NCBI RefSeq assembly: GCF_946220915.1
Contig: NZ_CAMIHH010000008.1
Span: 1 to 57,938 of the forward strand
Length of the DNA: 57,938 bases
Origin: an uncultured Flavobacterium sp.
Lineage (GTDB): Bacteria > Bacteroidota > Bacteroidia > Flavobacteriales > Flavobacteriaceae
Direction: 5' to 3'
Under the pieces are notes generated by a model. That model was not told where the DNA came from. It did not search any database and worked only from the letters and a program-made list of their open reading frames with translations. Within the stretch, counting starts at the first letter, position 1. Each line of letters begins with the position of its first letter. Positions 32,601 through 43,985 of the stretch are shown one piece after another. Position numbers and translations under genes: made by a program.

Positions 32601-35600
32601 ACTACCTATACCGCTGCAACAGGCGGAATGCCTGCATTGCTTACCACAGCTGCAGCAATCGCCACGGCAGACTACAAAGGCTATTTTGCTTATGGCAACC
32701 TAAACTCATGCTTGGTACCGGCAGACCAGCCTACGGTATTTTATGTTTCCAATAAAACAGATGTAAGCATTACGGCAGGTTATACTGCGGCTGCAAGTGC
32801 ACCGTCGCATTACCTGGTAGTGCGTTACCCATCGGCAGGTGTTGAAACGCCCCCGGCAGATTTTACATCATATACTGCCGGTGCCGCATTGGGCGCGGGT
32901 ACGGTTGTATATTCCGGCACTGCGCTTACATTTACCAATAACGGACTTGCCGCCGGAACCACTTATAATTATTATGTATACAGCTTTAATAATGCAGGCT
33001 GCGCCGGCCCGGTATACAATATCACATCGCCATTGGTACAAAGCGTTACTACATGTACGCAGGCTACTGCTCCTGTACTCAACCTTGTATCTGTCGCGGC
33101 ACAGCTTACCAATACTAAAATAAGGGCGCGCTGGGATGCCTCGGCAACTCCGGGCGCGAGCCATGTAATTGATGTGGCTACAAATAGTGCGTTTACAAAT
33201 TTTGTCCCGGGGTTTGAGGGACTGAATGTTGGTGACAATGTGGCCAGGAATATTAATGGCCTTGCACCTAATACTACTTATTATATAAGGGTGAGGGCGC
33301 TTAGCGGAACCGATTGCTACAGTAATTATTCATCTACGCTGGTTGTAACTACACATACACTGCTGCCAACACCCTGGACAGAGCCATTCGCTACAGCAAG
33401 CCTCCCGACCGGATGGACGGCATCCGATTCTTACGCGTGGTTCTTTGCCCCAGCTTATTTTCCGGGCAACCCGGGCAATGCCGTAACGATTGAGCATTAC
33501 TATGACTGGGATCTTGGCGACATTGATTATGGATATTTGACTACGCCAACTGTAGGTCCGGTACTTGCCGGGCAAGTATTTTCGTTCGACTACAGGCTAA
33601 GGGCCTTTGATGTGGAAACGGCGCCTGAGGCCGGTTCGGGTGATATTAAGATATCGGTATCGACCAACTTCGGGGCTGCCTATACATTACTACAGACAAT
33701 TCCCAATGATGGTTTTTCCGGATGGAGGACATGGGAACTGGACATGGCTCCTTACATTGGCGAGAACGTAAAGTTTAAGATCGAATCGGAATATACCGGT
33801 GACGAGGAATATGATGCAGCTTTTGATAACTTTAAAGTTGATGCCGGTGCGCTGTGTAAAAAAGCAACCGCACTTGCAGCTGTTTCATTGGCCAACGGAA
33901 ATGCAAACCTGAGCTGGGCTGCGCCTGCCACAGGAACTACGCCTGTGGGCTATGAATATGCAGTGACATCATCAGATACACCTCCGGCAACCGGAACGGC
34001 TGTAACAGGTACATCTGTACCGGGCCATGCCGGTCTTGCAATGGAAGCAACCTATTACCTTCATGTACGGGCAAACTGCGGGACCAACGGATACGGCGAG
34101 TGGACTTCGGCGCCGTTTTATCATGGCTACTGTACTGCTTATACACTGTACTCTGGCTATTACCTAAATTCGTTTAGTACAACCGGTGGGGTGCTCAATA
34201 TATCAAACCCAAGCGCCGCGTTATCGGGCATAGGGTATTCGTATAACCCTTCGATGATCGTTAGCCAGGTACAGGGCGGAACAGTAAATGTTGCGGCATC
34301 TGTATCAGCTACAAGTACTTTGTATCTTGGTGTATGGGTAGACTGGAATAATGACCTGATATTCTCTGAAAGTGAGAAAATGTTTGAATCGACAGCGTCA
34401 TCAAACACGCCTGCGGGAAGTTTTACAGTTCCGGCAGGGGCAGCTATGGGCGATCACAGGATGCGGGTAAGGGGTTCGTATTATTCGTATGAGCTGGAAC
34501 CTTGTGGAAACGTAACGTATGGTGAAACAGAAGATTATTTACTTAAAGTTGTACCGCTGCCAACCTGTTATGCCGTTGGAAACATGGCAGTAACAACTGT
34601 GGCCCAGGGCTCGGCAAACCTTACCTGGTCGGCACCGGCAACAGCCCCGGTACCTTCCGGATATGAATATGCCATCAATACGTCGGCAACGCCTCCTTCG
34701 GCAGGCACTACCATAACGGGCACTTCTGTAAATGGATATACAGGGCTGGTTATAGATACGCAATACTATTTCCATGTGAGGAGTAATTGTGGTCCCGACG
34801 GATATAGTGATTGGGCAACGCTTCCTTATTATCACGGCTATTGTGCCGCAACTACAACCGGAACATCCTATTACATTACATCGTTTGCCACCACGGGCGG
34901 GGTCTCAAATATCTCGAATACAGCAACGGCAATGGGTGCTAACGGCTATTCGAATAACCTGGGCATGGTTGTAAGCCAGTCCGAAGGCAATACAGTTAAC
35001 TTTACGGCTACAAATACCGGGGGTTCAGGCTTCAGGATTTGGGTAGACTGGAATGACGACCTCGTTTTCGCCAGTTCGGAAATGATGTATGCCTCTGGAA
35101 GTTCATGGGTTACGTCATCTTCGGGCAGCTTTACAGTGCCAGCCGGGACCATAGTGGGAAGCCACAGGATGAGGATCAGGTCTGACTTTAACAGCCAGGC
35201 TCCGGGTGCATGTGGCATTATTTCCAACGGCGAGGCAGAAGACTACACGTTTACCGTGCTGCCAGCGCCGCCAAAAGTAACATCGTTTAGCATTGCCGGC
35301 ATATGCGAAGGCGCAAATACATCTGTAACTATTACAGGTACCCATTTTACAGGTGCAACAGCACTATCGTTCAATGGCATCAACCAGCCGGTATTTACGG
35401 TTAACAGCGCCACTTCTATAACGGCAGCTGTTCCTGCCGGGGCAACCTCAGGGCCGGTTTCTGTAACCACTGCCAATGGAACAGGTGCGAGTACGGCATC
35501 TTTCAATATTTATCCTTATCCGGTGGTAGCCGATATTACAGGAGGTGGCGTAGCAGCGTGTATGCCGGATACGGTTCAGCTGGGCAGCGCAACAACAGGT

Positions 35601-38600
35601 GGTACATGGATCAGTTCTGATAACAATGTAGCTACCGTTAGCAGCTCCGGCCTTGTTACGGCCGTTGCTGCGGGCACCGTTACCATAACCTATAGCAAGG
35701 CTGAAAATAGTTGTGAGGCATTTAAAACTACAACGGTAGTATTCAATGCGCCTGTAGCCATTTCGGTAATGCCGGTTTCCGAAACGGTAACGCCTGGCAG
35801 TTCAGCGGCATTTGGTGTAATTGCTTCCGGAACGGACCTTACCTACCAATGGCTCGTATCGGCAGACGGGGGTGCCAGCTATTCGCCCATTTCCAATAAT
35901 GCAGTTTACGATGGAGCCGATGAAGCCACACTTGTAATCAATAATGTAGCAGGCCTTGCCATGCATATGTATAAAGTAACGGTAAGCGGCGCTTCGCCAT
36001 GTGCTTCGGCCACGTCAACGGCTGCAACGCTATCGATCAGTGATATTGGCATTTCATCGCATCCTTCCAGTGTAACTATATGCGATTCAGGAAACAGTAC
36101 GGCCAGCTTTAGTGTTACAACAACGGGAAGCAACCTTACTTTTGAATGGCAGCAGAATGCAGGTATCGGTTGGACAGCCCTGAGCAATGGAACTGTGGGC
36201 ACTGTTACATATGCCGGTGCCAATACCAATACTTTACAGCTTTCCGGCCTTAGTGCCGCCAACACTTCCTGGAGGTACAGGGCGTATGTGGCCGATGGCG
36301 GGGCTAACGCGACATCGAACGAAGCTGTGCTCACGGTAAACAGCGCAGCGGTATTTACACAGCAGCCTGAAAACCAAATTGCCTGCTCTACCGGTTCTAC
36401 CGTAATCTTTGCTGCCGCAGCTACAGGTACCGGGCTTACCTACCAATGGCAATATGCTTCAACGGCAGGCGGCACATTCAGCAATGTAACCGATGCCGTG
36501 CCAGTGGGTGTAACGTATTCCGGCGCTGCAACAGCAACATTGTCGGTTATTACAACTTCGGCCACATCACCGTCAACCTACTATTATCGTGTCATGGTCA
36601 CGGGCACGGCACCTTGCGGAGATGCTGTTTCGGAAACTGCGACTATGGGCATCAATGCACCTGCCATTACCACAGGTCCTGTTAATACAGCTGTTGTAAA
36701 ACCAAATTCTGCAACATTTACCGTGGCAACTTCGGCACCTGCGCCAACCTACCAATGGCAATATGCCACAACTTCGGGGGGCACATTTACCAATGTTGCC
36801 GACAGCACGCCTGTGGGCGCATCGTATGGCGGCGCACAATCGGCAACGCTTACGGTAAATACTTCCGGCGCTATGGTAACGGGCAATAATTACTGGTACA
36901 GGGTAGTGATAACCTCGAGCGGATGTACTGTTACTTCTACCGCCAGGAGATTGAACGTTACAGATTACTGCACCGGTTCATTCAGCAATGCTACGATCAG
37001 TGGCGACCACATGACGGCCGTGAGCGTGGCGGGCACCGATTTTAACTCAGCCCCAGGCGACACCGGGTTTGGCGCCAATAACTATAAGATGCTTACAGGC
37101 GCACCAAACACGGGTACATTTAACATTGGCAGCGCATACATCGCAAGTATTTCGGTAGTTGCAGGAAATACGCAGGGCGTAGGCATATGGATCGACTTTA
37201 ATAACGATGGCGATTTTGATGATCCAAATGAATTCCTTGGTTCTGCATCCATAGCATCTGGCGCTACGGGAACGATATCCATGAGCATACCTGCAGCGGC
37301 ATCTACTGGCAGCAGGAGGATGAGGGTGCGCAACATACGCGGCGCATCGATAACTGCATCCTCCGTATGTTCGAATGTACAACGCGGTACTACCGTAGAT
37401 TATATTGTTACAATTGCACAGCCGCCGGCCCCTGTCATAAGCGGTTTTATACAAGGCTCATTATGTGCCGATGTTACAATGATCACTATATCCGGTACTA
37501 ACCTTACGGCAGGTACGCTTACCATTGGCACCACAGCCATAACACCTGTAAATGTAATAGGAGGCGGCACGCAGATGACTGCTAATGTACCTGCTGGCAC
37601 GAGCGGAACAGTTACCGTGACCACCCCGGGCGGAACGGCAACATCGGGCACATTTACCCTGACAGCGCCAGCAGTGCTCACTTTGAGCAGCGCTTCGGGA
37701 ACCTTGTGTGCCGGAAGTTCATCGAACCTGATAACCATTGCATCCGGCGGATCATCGTATGATGTGTTTGTTGTAACATCAGTGCCTGCGGGCGCGGCCT
37801 ATTCGGGCAATGCCGTTTCAGGATATACCTTTGCCCCAACCGAAAATACGGTTTATACCATTTCGGCATCGCAATCTTCAGGAGCTTGCTCCAGGAGCAC
37901 AACGTTTACTGCAACGGTAATCGGCAACCCTGCATATCCTGTAACCCCGGCAACGGCCGAATTATGCAATGGCGAAATACAAATGCTCAGCATGGGATCC
38001 GGCAGTACGGAAACCGGTACAGCGATACTCGGAACCGGGACCGCCGTAGCAGGCAGCAGCGATAGCAATAAGCCCAATCCGCTGAGCAGGTATTACGAAG
38101 GCCAGAAAGCGCAGCTCCTGTTCAGGGCGAGTGAGCTTACTGCCCAGAATATGGAGCCGGGCAGCATCATTACAGCCGTAACATTCGACCTTGGTGCGGT
38201 AAATGCCACCAGTGCAGAAGCTGTTATATCGAATTTCACTATAAGGATGGGCGCTACTGCCACAAATGTTATGACAGGTTTTGTGCCGGGTACTTCAACC
38301 GTATACGGTCCGGCAAATTTTACGCCAACAGTAACCGGGCTTGTAACCTTTACATTGGCAACCCCATTTGTATGGGACGGAACCTCAAATGTCATCGTAG
38401 AAACGATACATAATAACGCCGACCTGGATTGGGAATCGGGTACCAATGTGCGCTACTCCACCACAACATTCAACTCTACCTACCACAGGATGGAGGACGG
38501 TGTGCAGGGCGGCATAGCGGGAATGGATGCGGCAACAGGCATAACAGCTTCGGCAAGTGCATCAAGGCCAAACATGACATTTGTATTTGCCAGGCCGGGA

Positions 38601-40496
38601 GCCATATGGTCGCCAGTGCAGGGGCTATATACAGATGCTGCTGCTACAATGCCTTACAATGGCACAAGCTTACTGAAAACGGTATATGCCAGGCCGGGCG
38701 TAACAACTACTTATACGGCAACTGTGAACAATGGCGCGTGCTCATCAAGCCGCACTGCCCTTGTGACCATAAAGCCAAAATCGTGGATAGGCGGCACCAG
38801 TACTGATTGGAATAACCCTGCCAACTGGTGTGGCGGGCAGGTCCCAACAGTTCAGGATAATATTGTAATTTCTTCGGCATCAGCCAATATGCCTCAGATA
38901 GGCTCGGCGGGACAGCCGGGACAGGGCATTGAGGTAGCGGGGAACAGCCTTACGGTAGAGGCAGAGGCTTCACTTACCGTACATGGCGGCAATGTGCTTA
39001 CCATCACGAATGCCATTGTTGTGGAAGAGGAAGGCAGCCTGGTACTCGACAATTATGCACACCTGCTACAGGGCGAATATGTTACAAACAACCCCAACCA
39101 GGGCGAAATAAGTGTTAAAAGGCTAAGCTCGCCAATATTCAGGCTTGACTATACGCTGTGGTCATCGCCGGTAGAAGGCCAGATGCTAAAAGATTTTTCG
39201 GAAGAAACGCTGGATAACCGTTTTTACACCTATACCGAAACCACCGATACCTACCATGCGGTACAACAGGCAGGCGTATCGAGCCCTGCCACGACCGAGA
39301 TGGCGCAGGGTGTTGGCTACCTGGTGCGGGTTGAAAATACCCATCCGGCCTATGCTGCCCCTGCCGAAGGAGCAGAGGAGCCGGAAGGCCAGCGCTGGCA
39401 GGGAGAATTTAAAGGCAGGCCAAGGAGCGGTAGTATTGATGTACCTGTAACCGCCAGCCTTAATGGTTTCAATGCGGTGGGTAATCCTTATCCTTCGCCG
39501 ATAAACATCCATGCCTTTTATGATGCCAACGAAGGCGTGATCTCCGATGTATCTGCGCTCTATTTCTGGAGGAAGAAGAACGATACCGAAACAGGTAGTT
39601 ATGCACGTGTAACCAAGTTTGCCTACACTGCAAACACGAGCAACGACTGGGGAGATACCGGCAACGGTGTTTTTGTGGGAGATCCGTCAGCATGGGTTGT
39701 AAACCCGGGCCAGGGCTTTCTTGTACAGGCAGGCCAGGCAGGCATGCTGCACTTTTACAATAGCATGCGTGTAGGCATCAACAACCAGCAATTCTTCAGG
39801 AATGCACAGGACGAAGATACTGGAAGCGTATCGAGGATGTGGCTAAACATGACGGGCAGCCAGGGGCAATTCGCCCAGGCAGCCATAGGTTACAGCACAA
39901 TGACAACCATGGGGCTTGACTACGGCTGGGATGGTAAGGCGCTTGTTAATGATGGAAACGCTTCGATCTTCTCCCTTGTGGATGAAGAAAAGCTTGGCAT
40001 ACAGGCCAGGGCTTCGTTTAACCCTGCCGATGTTGTTCCGCTGGGCTACAATGCGCTTGAGCCGGGTGCTTATACCATTTCGCTGGATCACCTGGATGGC
40101 ATTTTCTCTCAGGGCCAGGACATTTATCTTAAGGATAACCTGCTGGGGGGCGCTACGCACGACCTGAAAGCCGGAGATTATACCTTTGAAACCGAAGGCG
40201 GACTGAACACCTCGAGGTTTGAAATTGTATATGCCGAAGTGCTTGGAACCACTGATCCTACGCTTGACCCTAATAATGTGATAGTATACAAACAAGGACC
40301 TAATATCAATATAAATGCAGGAATGCTAATGATTGATAATGTGTGCGTCTACGATACGAGGGGCAGGATGCTGTATAGCAGGAATGGCATCCATGCCGTT
40401 GAAACCGTAATTGAAAACCTCCATTCCGACCAGCAGGTACTTATCATCCAGATAAATACCGATAAAGGAAAGGTCTCCAGGAGAATTATTTTTTAA
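26614..40496 (+). CDS. Giant T9SS type C surface protein (about 4,630 aa), frameshifted near 27140
   Basis: The signal peptide from ATG 26614 has a long basic n-region and ends at DSFAQ. The frame stops at 27145-27147, while the next frame carries the same protein without interruption to 40496. The join is at (ACAA)2, 27135-27142; with the frame restored the protein is about 4,627-4,628 residues. Domain order by eye: N-terminal jelly-roll domain; choice-of-anchor-like module (27400-27690); fibronectin-like and MAM-like domains; two beta-helix-type regions (29370-31960); two FN3-GEVED pairs (33856-35266); IPT/TIG; BIg2; four Ig-like domains (35750-36960); a third GEVED; a second IPT/TIG; an unassigned domain; and from 38783 the T9SS type C module with the sorting signal (VCVYDTRGRMLYS...KVSRRIIF). 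It is probably a cell-surface adhesin. As the sequence stands, only a ~177-residue N-terminal fragment would be made from the main start. Confidence 0.88.
29370..31960 (+). repeat. Duplicated beta-helix-like regions in the giant surface protein
   Basis: Two regions, about 29370-30150 and 31020-31960, have the same order of segments: NTAANWSKGTVPVCGEAAEI versus NDAATWSKNTVPTAADVITV, then runs of LNVSGGTL / LVVSGGTLNINGN, VASGTPL, TLTGGTLTITDPHTAS / TLTGGTVQIVDPHTAT, FGDGLSTTPGGNASGF / FGDGASSDAGGHTSGF. They probably arose by internal duplication of a ~900-bp unit and would fold as parallel beta-helices typical of adhesins. Confidence 0.65.
33856..35266 (+). repeat. Tandem FN3-GEVED units in the giant surface protein
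   Basis: Two ~700-bp units, about 33856-34556 and 34557-35266, each consist of a fibronectin type III-like domain (WAAPATGTTPVGYEYAV / WSAPATAPVPSGYEYAI, ending PFYHGYC / PYYHGYC) and a GEVED domain (VWVDWNNDLIFSESE / IWVDWNDDLVFASSE, GETEDYLLKV / GEAEDYTFTV). The collinear order shows tandem duplication of a two-domain unit. Confidence 0.75.
35750..36960 (+). repeat. Four tandem Ig-like domains in the giant surface protein
   Basis: Each ~300-bp unit has the pattern (S/F)F.V..(S/T)G..LTYQW, then (Y/T)(S/G)GA...TL.(V/I) and a Y(R/K)V.V.G...C ending. The last two are closest (TYQWQYASTAGGTFSNV and TYQWQYATTSGGTFTNV), so they look like the most recent duplication. Confidence 0.7.
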
Positions 40497-40538
40497 GCCT
40501 GTAATAAAGCCCCTATAATGCCATGTGCTTTTGGCCAG

Positions 40539-40572
40539 CCTCCTCTCCCGTAAAAAGGGGAGGAGGTTTTTA
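40539..40572 (+). terminator. Terminator of the giant surface protein gene
   Basis: CCTCCTC-T-CCC (40539-40549) pairs with GGGGAGGAGG (40557-40566) with one bulged T, followed by TTTTTATTT. It separates the giant gene from the next T9SS gene. Confidence 0.75.
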
Positions 40573-40746
40573 TTTACTATCAGATTATCAATACTCATTT
40601 TTGCATATTTTATTGATACATATAAAATATTGATGATTCGGCTGATATTTACCATTATATTTAAGGTAATTGAAAACTTATTAACACGAAAACGTTATAG
40701 TTAAGTGTTGGATTTAACACAGCCTTAATATTCATAAAATAGATAG

Positions 40747-40754
40747 TAATTTTG
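40747..40754 (+). promoter_or_regulatory. -7 box of the 914-aa surface protein gene
   Basis: TAATTTTG, exact TAnnTTTG, 49 nt before ATG 40804. The rest of the 307-bp gap (40497-40803) is AT-rich; apart from the terminator at 40539 I see nothing in it. Confidence 0.45.
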
Positions 40755-40803
40755 GTTTCATACGCAAACAATAGATTTTATAATGCGTTAACTTTCAAAG
40801 GAT

Positions 40804-43548
40804 ATGAAAAAAATATTACTTTTTGTTCTGTGTCTGGTAACGGGTGGGCTTTTTTCGCAAAGCGCCGGTTTTAATAATACGTTTATAGTACTGAGCATTG
40901 ATGGCGGCACCAACTTGTATTATGATCTCAATGGCAATACCAGCAATTATGATTTTCAGGGCCAAAACATAGGGACCTTTTGCCAGGGATCGTCAAGCCT
41001 GATATTCAAAGGGGGCGAAAACAATGTGTACAAGTGCGGAGGCTGCGACCTTACCAGTACCCGCATTTATTATCGCATATATCTTAATGGTACGGCGGGC
41101 GGAAATTTTGTAGCTACTTCAATGGGTTTCGTAAACCAGAATGTACAAGGCTGCGTAGACCAGAAATGGGCCAGCGTGGGTAATAATACGAACCTGCTTT
41201 CTGGCCTCGGCCCCGGTACTTATACCATTGAGGTATATTCCGATGCTTCTGTTACGTGCAGTGGAGGAACGATATATGCCGGTAACGGCGGAGCAAACTA
41301 CAAAGCCAATTTTACCGTAAGCGCATCTGTGGGAGGGAGTGTTTCCGGCAGCCAGTCCCTGTGCAGTGGTAATGTGCCAAACAGCCTGACCCTTAACGGT
41401 TACGCGGGAAGCATTACCAAATGGCAAAGGTCGGCCACGGCCGATTTTACAGGAGAAGTAACCGATATTCCCAACACATCGGCAACGCTTTCGGGAACAG
41501 CGATAGGCTCACTTGCCGCAACCGCCTACTTCAGGGCAGTAGTGGCAAATGGCAGCTGCACACCGGCAAACTCAATCCCTGCGGCAATTACGGTAAGCCC
41601 GGCGACAGCAGGGGGAACAGTCTCGGGTAATTATGAATTTTGCAGCCTTGATAATGATGGGACACTTGTACTTTCCGGACATACGGGCGATGTGGTAAAA
41701 TGGCAATCATCAGCGCAAAGCGACTTTAATTCCGGGGTAACAGATATCAATAACACATCGGCATACTTACACTTTTCGGACATTTTACAAACGACCTATT
41801 ACAGGGCGGTCGTAAAGAGCGGGGTTTGTAATGAAACGGCCTCACCTGCCATTGCTGTTGTAATTAATAGCAATGCATGGACAGGTGGAGGCGGAGATAC
41901 CGACTGGAACAACCCTCTTAACTGGTCGTGTGCTACAGTACCTACAGCGGCCCACAATGTAGTTATCGCCGTGGCGGCAACACAGCCCGTGATTACTGGC
42001 AACATTACGGTAGAAGCAGCCAGCCTCACTGTTGGGGAAGGTGCATCGGTTATTGTGGAAACAGGGAACAGCCTAATTGTGGCCAATGCGGTTGCGGTAC
42101 ATGAAAACGGCTCGCTTACCCTACAGGACCGCGCCAATCTTATCCAGGTAAATCATGTAGGCAACACAGGTATTATCCGTGTGGAAAAATTAAGTGCGCC
42201 CATGTTCAGGCTGGATTACGCCCTGTGGTCATCGCCGGTAGCGGGGCAAACGCTTATCGGGTTCTCGCCCGAAACGATGCCGAACCGGTTTTACCGCTAC
42301 AATACCACAACAGATACCTATACCGCATCGGGGCTTAATAATGGCGATGCACCATTTGCTGAAGGCACAGGCTACCTGATACGCGTGGCCAATACCCACC
42401 AGGCCTATGATGCCGAGAACCACTTTACCGGAACGCCGTGGGCCGGTGCATTTACAGGTGTGCCCCATAACGGAACGATTGTGGCAGTGGCCCCGGCAGG
42501 TTTTAATGCTGTGGGAAACCCTTATCCGTCGGCAATAAGCATTGCAGCGTTTTATGAGGCCAATGCGCTCAACCTTGGCAATGACGCAGCCTTGTATTTC
42601 TGGAGGAAAAAGAATGGGGCAGAGTACTCATCCTATGCATCGCTTACCCTCGAGGGGTATACGGCCAACGGCCAGCTTATCGAAAATGCCAATGGCGATT
42701 TTATCGATTATGGGGATGCGAGCAACGGGCTGTATGGCGATCCGGCCAACAGCAACACGTGGGCGCTTGGAGCAGCTCAGGGTTTCATTGTACAATCCAA
42801 CGGGAATGGCATTGTGTTTAATAATGGTATGCGAATGGCAGGTGCCGGTACGCCGCAATTCAGATCGGCGCAAAATGGCGGGGCGGCGGCATCGCGACTG
42901 TGGCTGAATATGGCCAACACGGCAGGGGAGTACCACCAAGCCATGGTTTCGTACAGCAGCAACGGCACATTGGGAATCGATTATGCAAGGGACGGCAAAG
43001 CATTTACCGACGGTGCCATTGCGCTATATTCTATGGTGGGAGAAACCACGCTGGGCATACAGGCCAGGCCGGAATTCGATGCATCCGATGTTGTGCAGCT
43101 GGGCTACAAGGCCGGAGCAGCGGGAAGCCATACCATTTCGCTTGCCCGTACCGATGGCTTGTTTGCCCAGGAGCAGCAGGTATACCTTAAAGACAGCCTG
43201 CTTGGCACAGTGCATAACCTTAAGGATGGCCCTTATAATTTTACAACCGAAGCAGGGGAGAACCACAGCAGGTTTGAGATCACTTTCGCCGCGCCGCTTG
43301 GCACTGGCAATGCCGCTCTGAGCGAAGCCGCAACCCTGGTATATAAAGCAGGCAATGCAATAAAGGTTGACTGCGGCGCCGAGAGCATAAAGGCAGTGGC
43401 TGTTTACGACCTGCATGGCAGGCTGTTGCACGGCGAAAAAAAGAGCGGTACGCAAGCCACGATAACTGCTTTGCATCCGGAGGGGCAACTCTTGATAGTA
43501 CAGGTAACGACAGCAAAACGCACAGTAAGCAGGAAGCTTCTTTTTTAG
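40804..43548 (+). CDS. T9SS type C surface protein (914 aa)
   Basis: 914 residues. The signal peptide MKKILLFVLCLVTGGLFSQ is followed by an unassigned N-terminal domain with several Cys (FCQGS, YKCGGCDL, QGCVDQKW, VTCSGG). Two tandem Ig-like units come next (about 170-260 and 265-355; GYAGSITKWQRS.. YFRAVVANG and GHTGDVVKWQSS.. YYRAVVKSG). From 41878 it is the same C-terminal module as in its three neighbours: WTGGGGDTDWNNPLNW, LDYALWSSPVAGQTL, ALYFWRKKNG, RLWLNMAN, VVQLGYKAG, ISLARTDGLF, VYLKDSLLG, and the type C sorting end VAVYDLHGRLLHG...RTVSRKLLF. It has its own promoter candidate and terminator. Ligand unknown. Confidence 0.9.
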   Translation: MKKILLFVLCLVTGGLFSQSAGFNNTFIVLSIDGGTNLYYDLNGNTSNYDFQGQNIGTFCQGSSSLIFKGGENNVYKCGGCDLTSTRIYYRIYLNGTAGGNFVATSMGFVNQNVQGCVDQKWASVGNNTNLLSGLGPGTYTIEVYSDASVTCSGGTIYAGNGGANYKANFTVSASVGGSVSGSQSLCSGNVPNSLTLNGYAGSITKWQRSATADFTGEVTDIPNTSATLSGTAIGSLAATAYFRAVVANGSCTPANSIPAAITVSPATAGGTVSGNYEFCSLDNDGTLVLSGHTGDVVKWQSSAQSDFNSGVTDINNTSAYLHFSDILQTTYYRAVVKSGVCNETASPAIAVVINSNAWTGGGGDTDWNNPLNWSCATVPTAAHNVVIAVAATQPVITGNITVEAASLTVGEGASVIVETGNSLIVANAVAVHENGSLTLQDRANLIQVNHVGNTGIIRVEKLSAPMFRLDYALWSSPVAGQTLIGFSPETMPNRFYRYNTTTDTYTASGLNNGDAPFAEGTGYLIRVANTHQAYDAENHFTGTPWAGAFTGVPHNGTIVAVAPAGFNAVGNPYPSAISIAAFYEANALNLGNDAALYFWRKKNGAEYSSYASLTLEGYTANGQLIENANGDFIDYGDASNGLYGDPANSNTWALGAAQGFIVQSNGNGIVFNNGMRMAGAGTPQFRSAQNGGAAASRLWLNMANTAGEYHQAMVSYSSNGTLGIDYARDGKAFTDGAIALYSMVGETTLGIQARPEFDASDVVQLGYKAGAAGSHTISLARTDGLFAQEQQVYLKDSLLGTVHNLKDGPYNFTTEAGENHSRFEITFAAPLGTGNAALSEAATLVYKAGNAIKVDCGAESIKAVAVYDLHGRLLHGEKKSGTQATITALHPEGQLLIVQVTTAKRTVSRKLLF

Positions 43549-43566
43549 AGGATTACTTTTTCGATA

Positions 43567-43604
43567 AAAATCCCCTGTCATAAAATTTGGCAGGGGATTT
43601 TTTA
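43567..43604 (+). terminator. Terminator of the 914-aa surface protein gene
   Basis: AAAATCCCCTG (43567-43577) pairs with CAGGGGATTTT (43591-43601), extended inward by 3 bp with one G-U pair, then a T-run. Confidence 0.88.
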
Positions 43605-43680
43605 TGAACCGGAAAACCGAAAAAGGGAACCTTTCGTATGTATGTTAAGTAAAAGTAAGATTTTATATACATAAAATAAA

Positions 43681-43749
43681 AAGCCATTTAAATTAAAGTA
43701 AGGTGTGGTTTAATGGCTTCCCTTCCTGCGCAGGCAGGAAGGGTTTTTT
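43681..43749. repeat. Adjacent hairpins including a Flavobacteria-type palindrome
   Basis: First hairpin: AAGCCATT (43681-43688) with AATGGCTT (43712-43719); on the minus strand it is followed by a T-rich run. Second hairpin: CCCTTCCTGC (43720-43729) with GCAGGAAGGG (43734-43743), loop GCAG, then TTTTTT on the plus strand. The second resembles the TTCCTGC-GCAGGAA palindromes scattered through Flavobacteria genomes. The rest of the 437-bp gap (43549-43985) holds a terminator at 43567 and a promoter box at 43930, and no gene. Confidence 0.6.
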
Positions 43750-43929
43750 ATTTAAAATTAGCATTAAGAAAGCGTGTAATTACAGAATGAATATTTATGG
43801 TTAACCGTTTTTTAACATTACTGTAATTATTTAGTAAAGTGTAGGTATTGCATTGTAAATAATGTTTTTACGGCGTTTTTTTACCTTACCCTAAAGATAA
43901 CTTTATGGTTTTTTTAATAAAAATTGATA

Positions 43930-43937
43930 TAACTTTG
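43930..43937 (+). promoter_or_regulatory. -7 box of the 44.0-49.4 kb surface protein gene
   Basis: TAACTTTG, exact TAnnTTTG, 48 nt before ATG 43986. Confidence 0.45.
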
Positions 43938-43985
43938 TCCCCGTAAGACATATTTCAGAAAATTTACAAATTAAATAAGCGGTTT

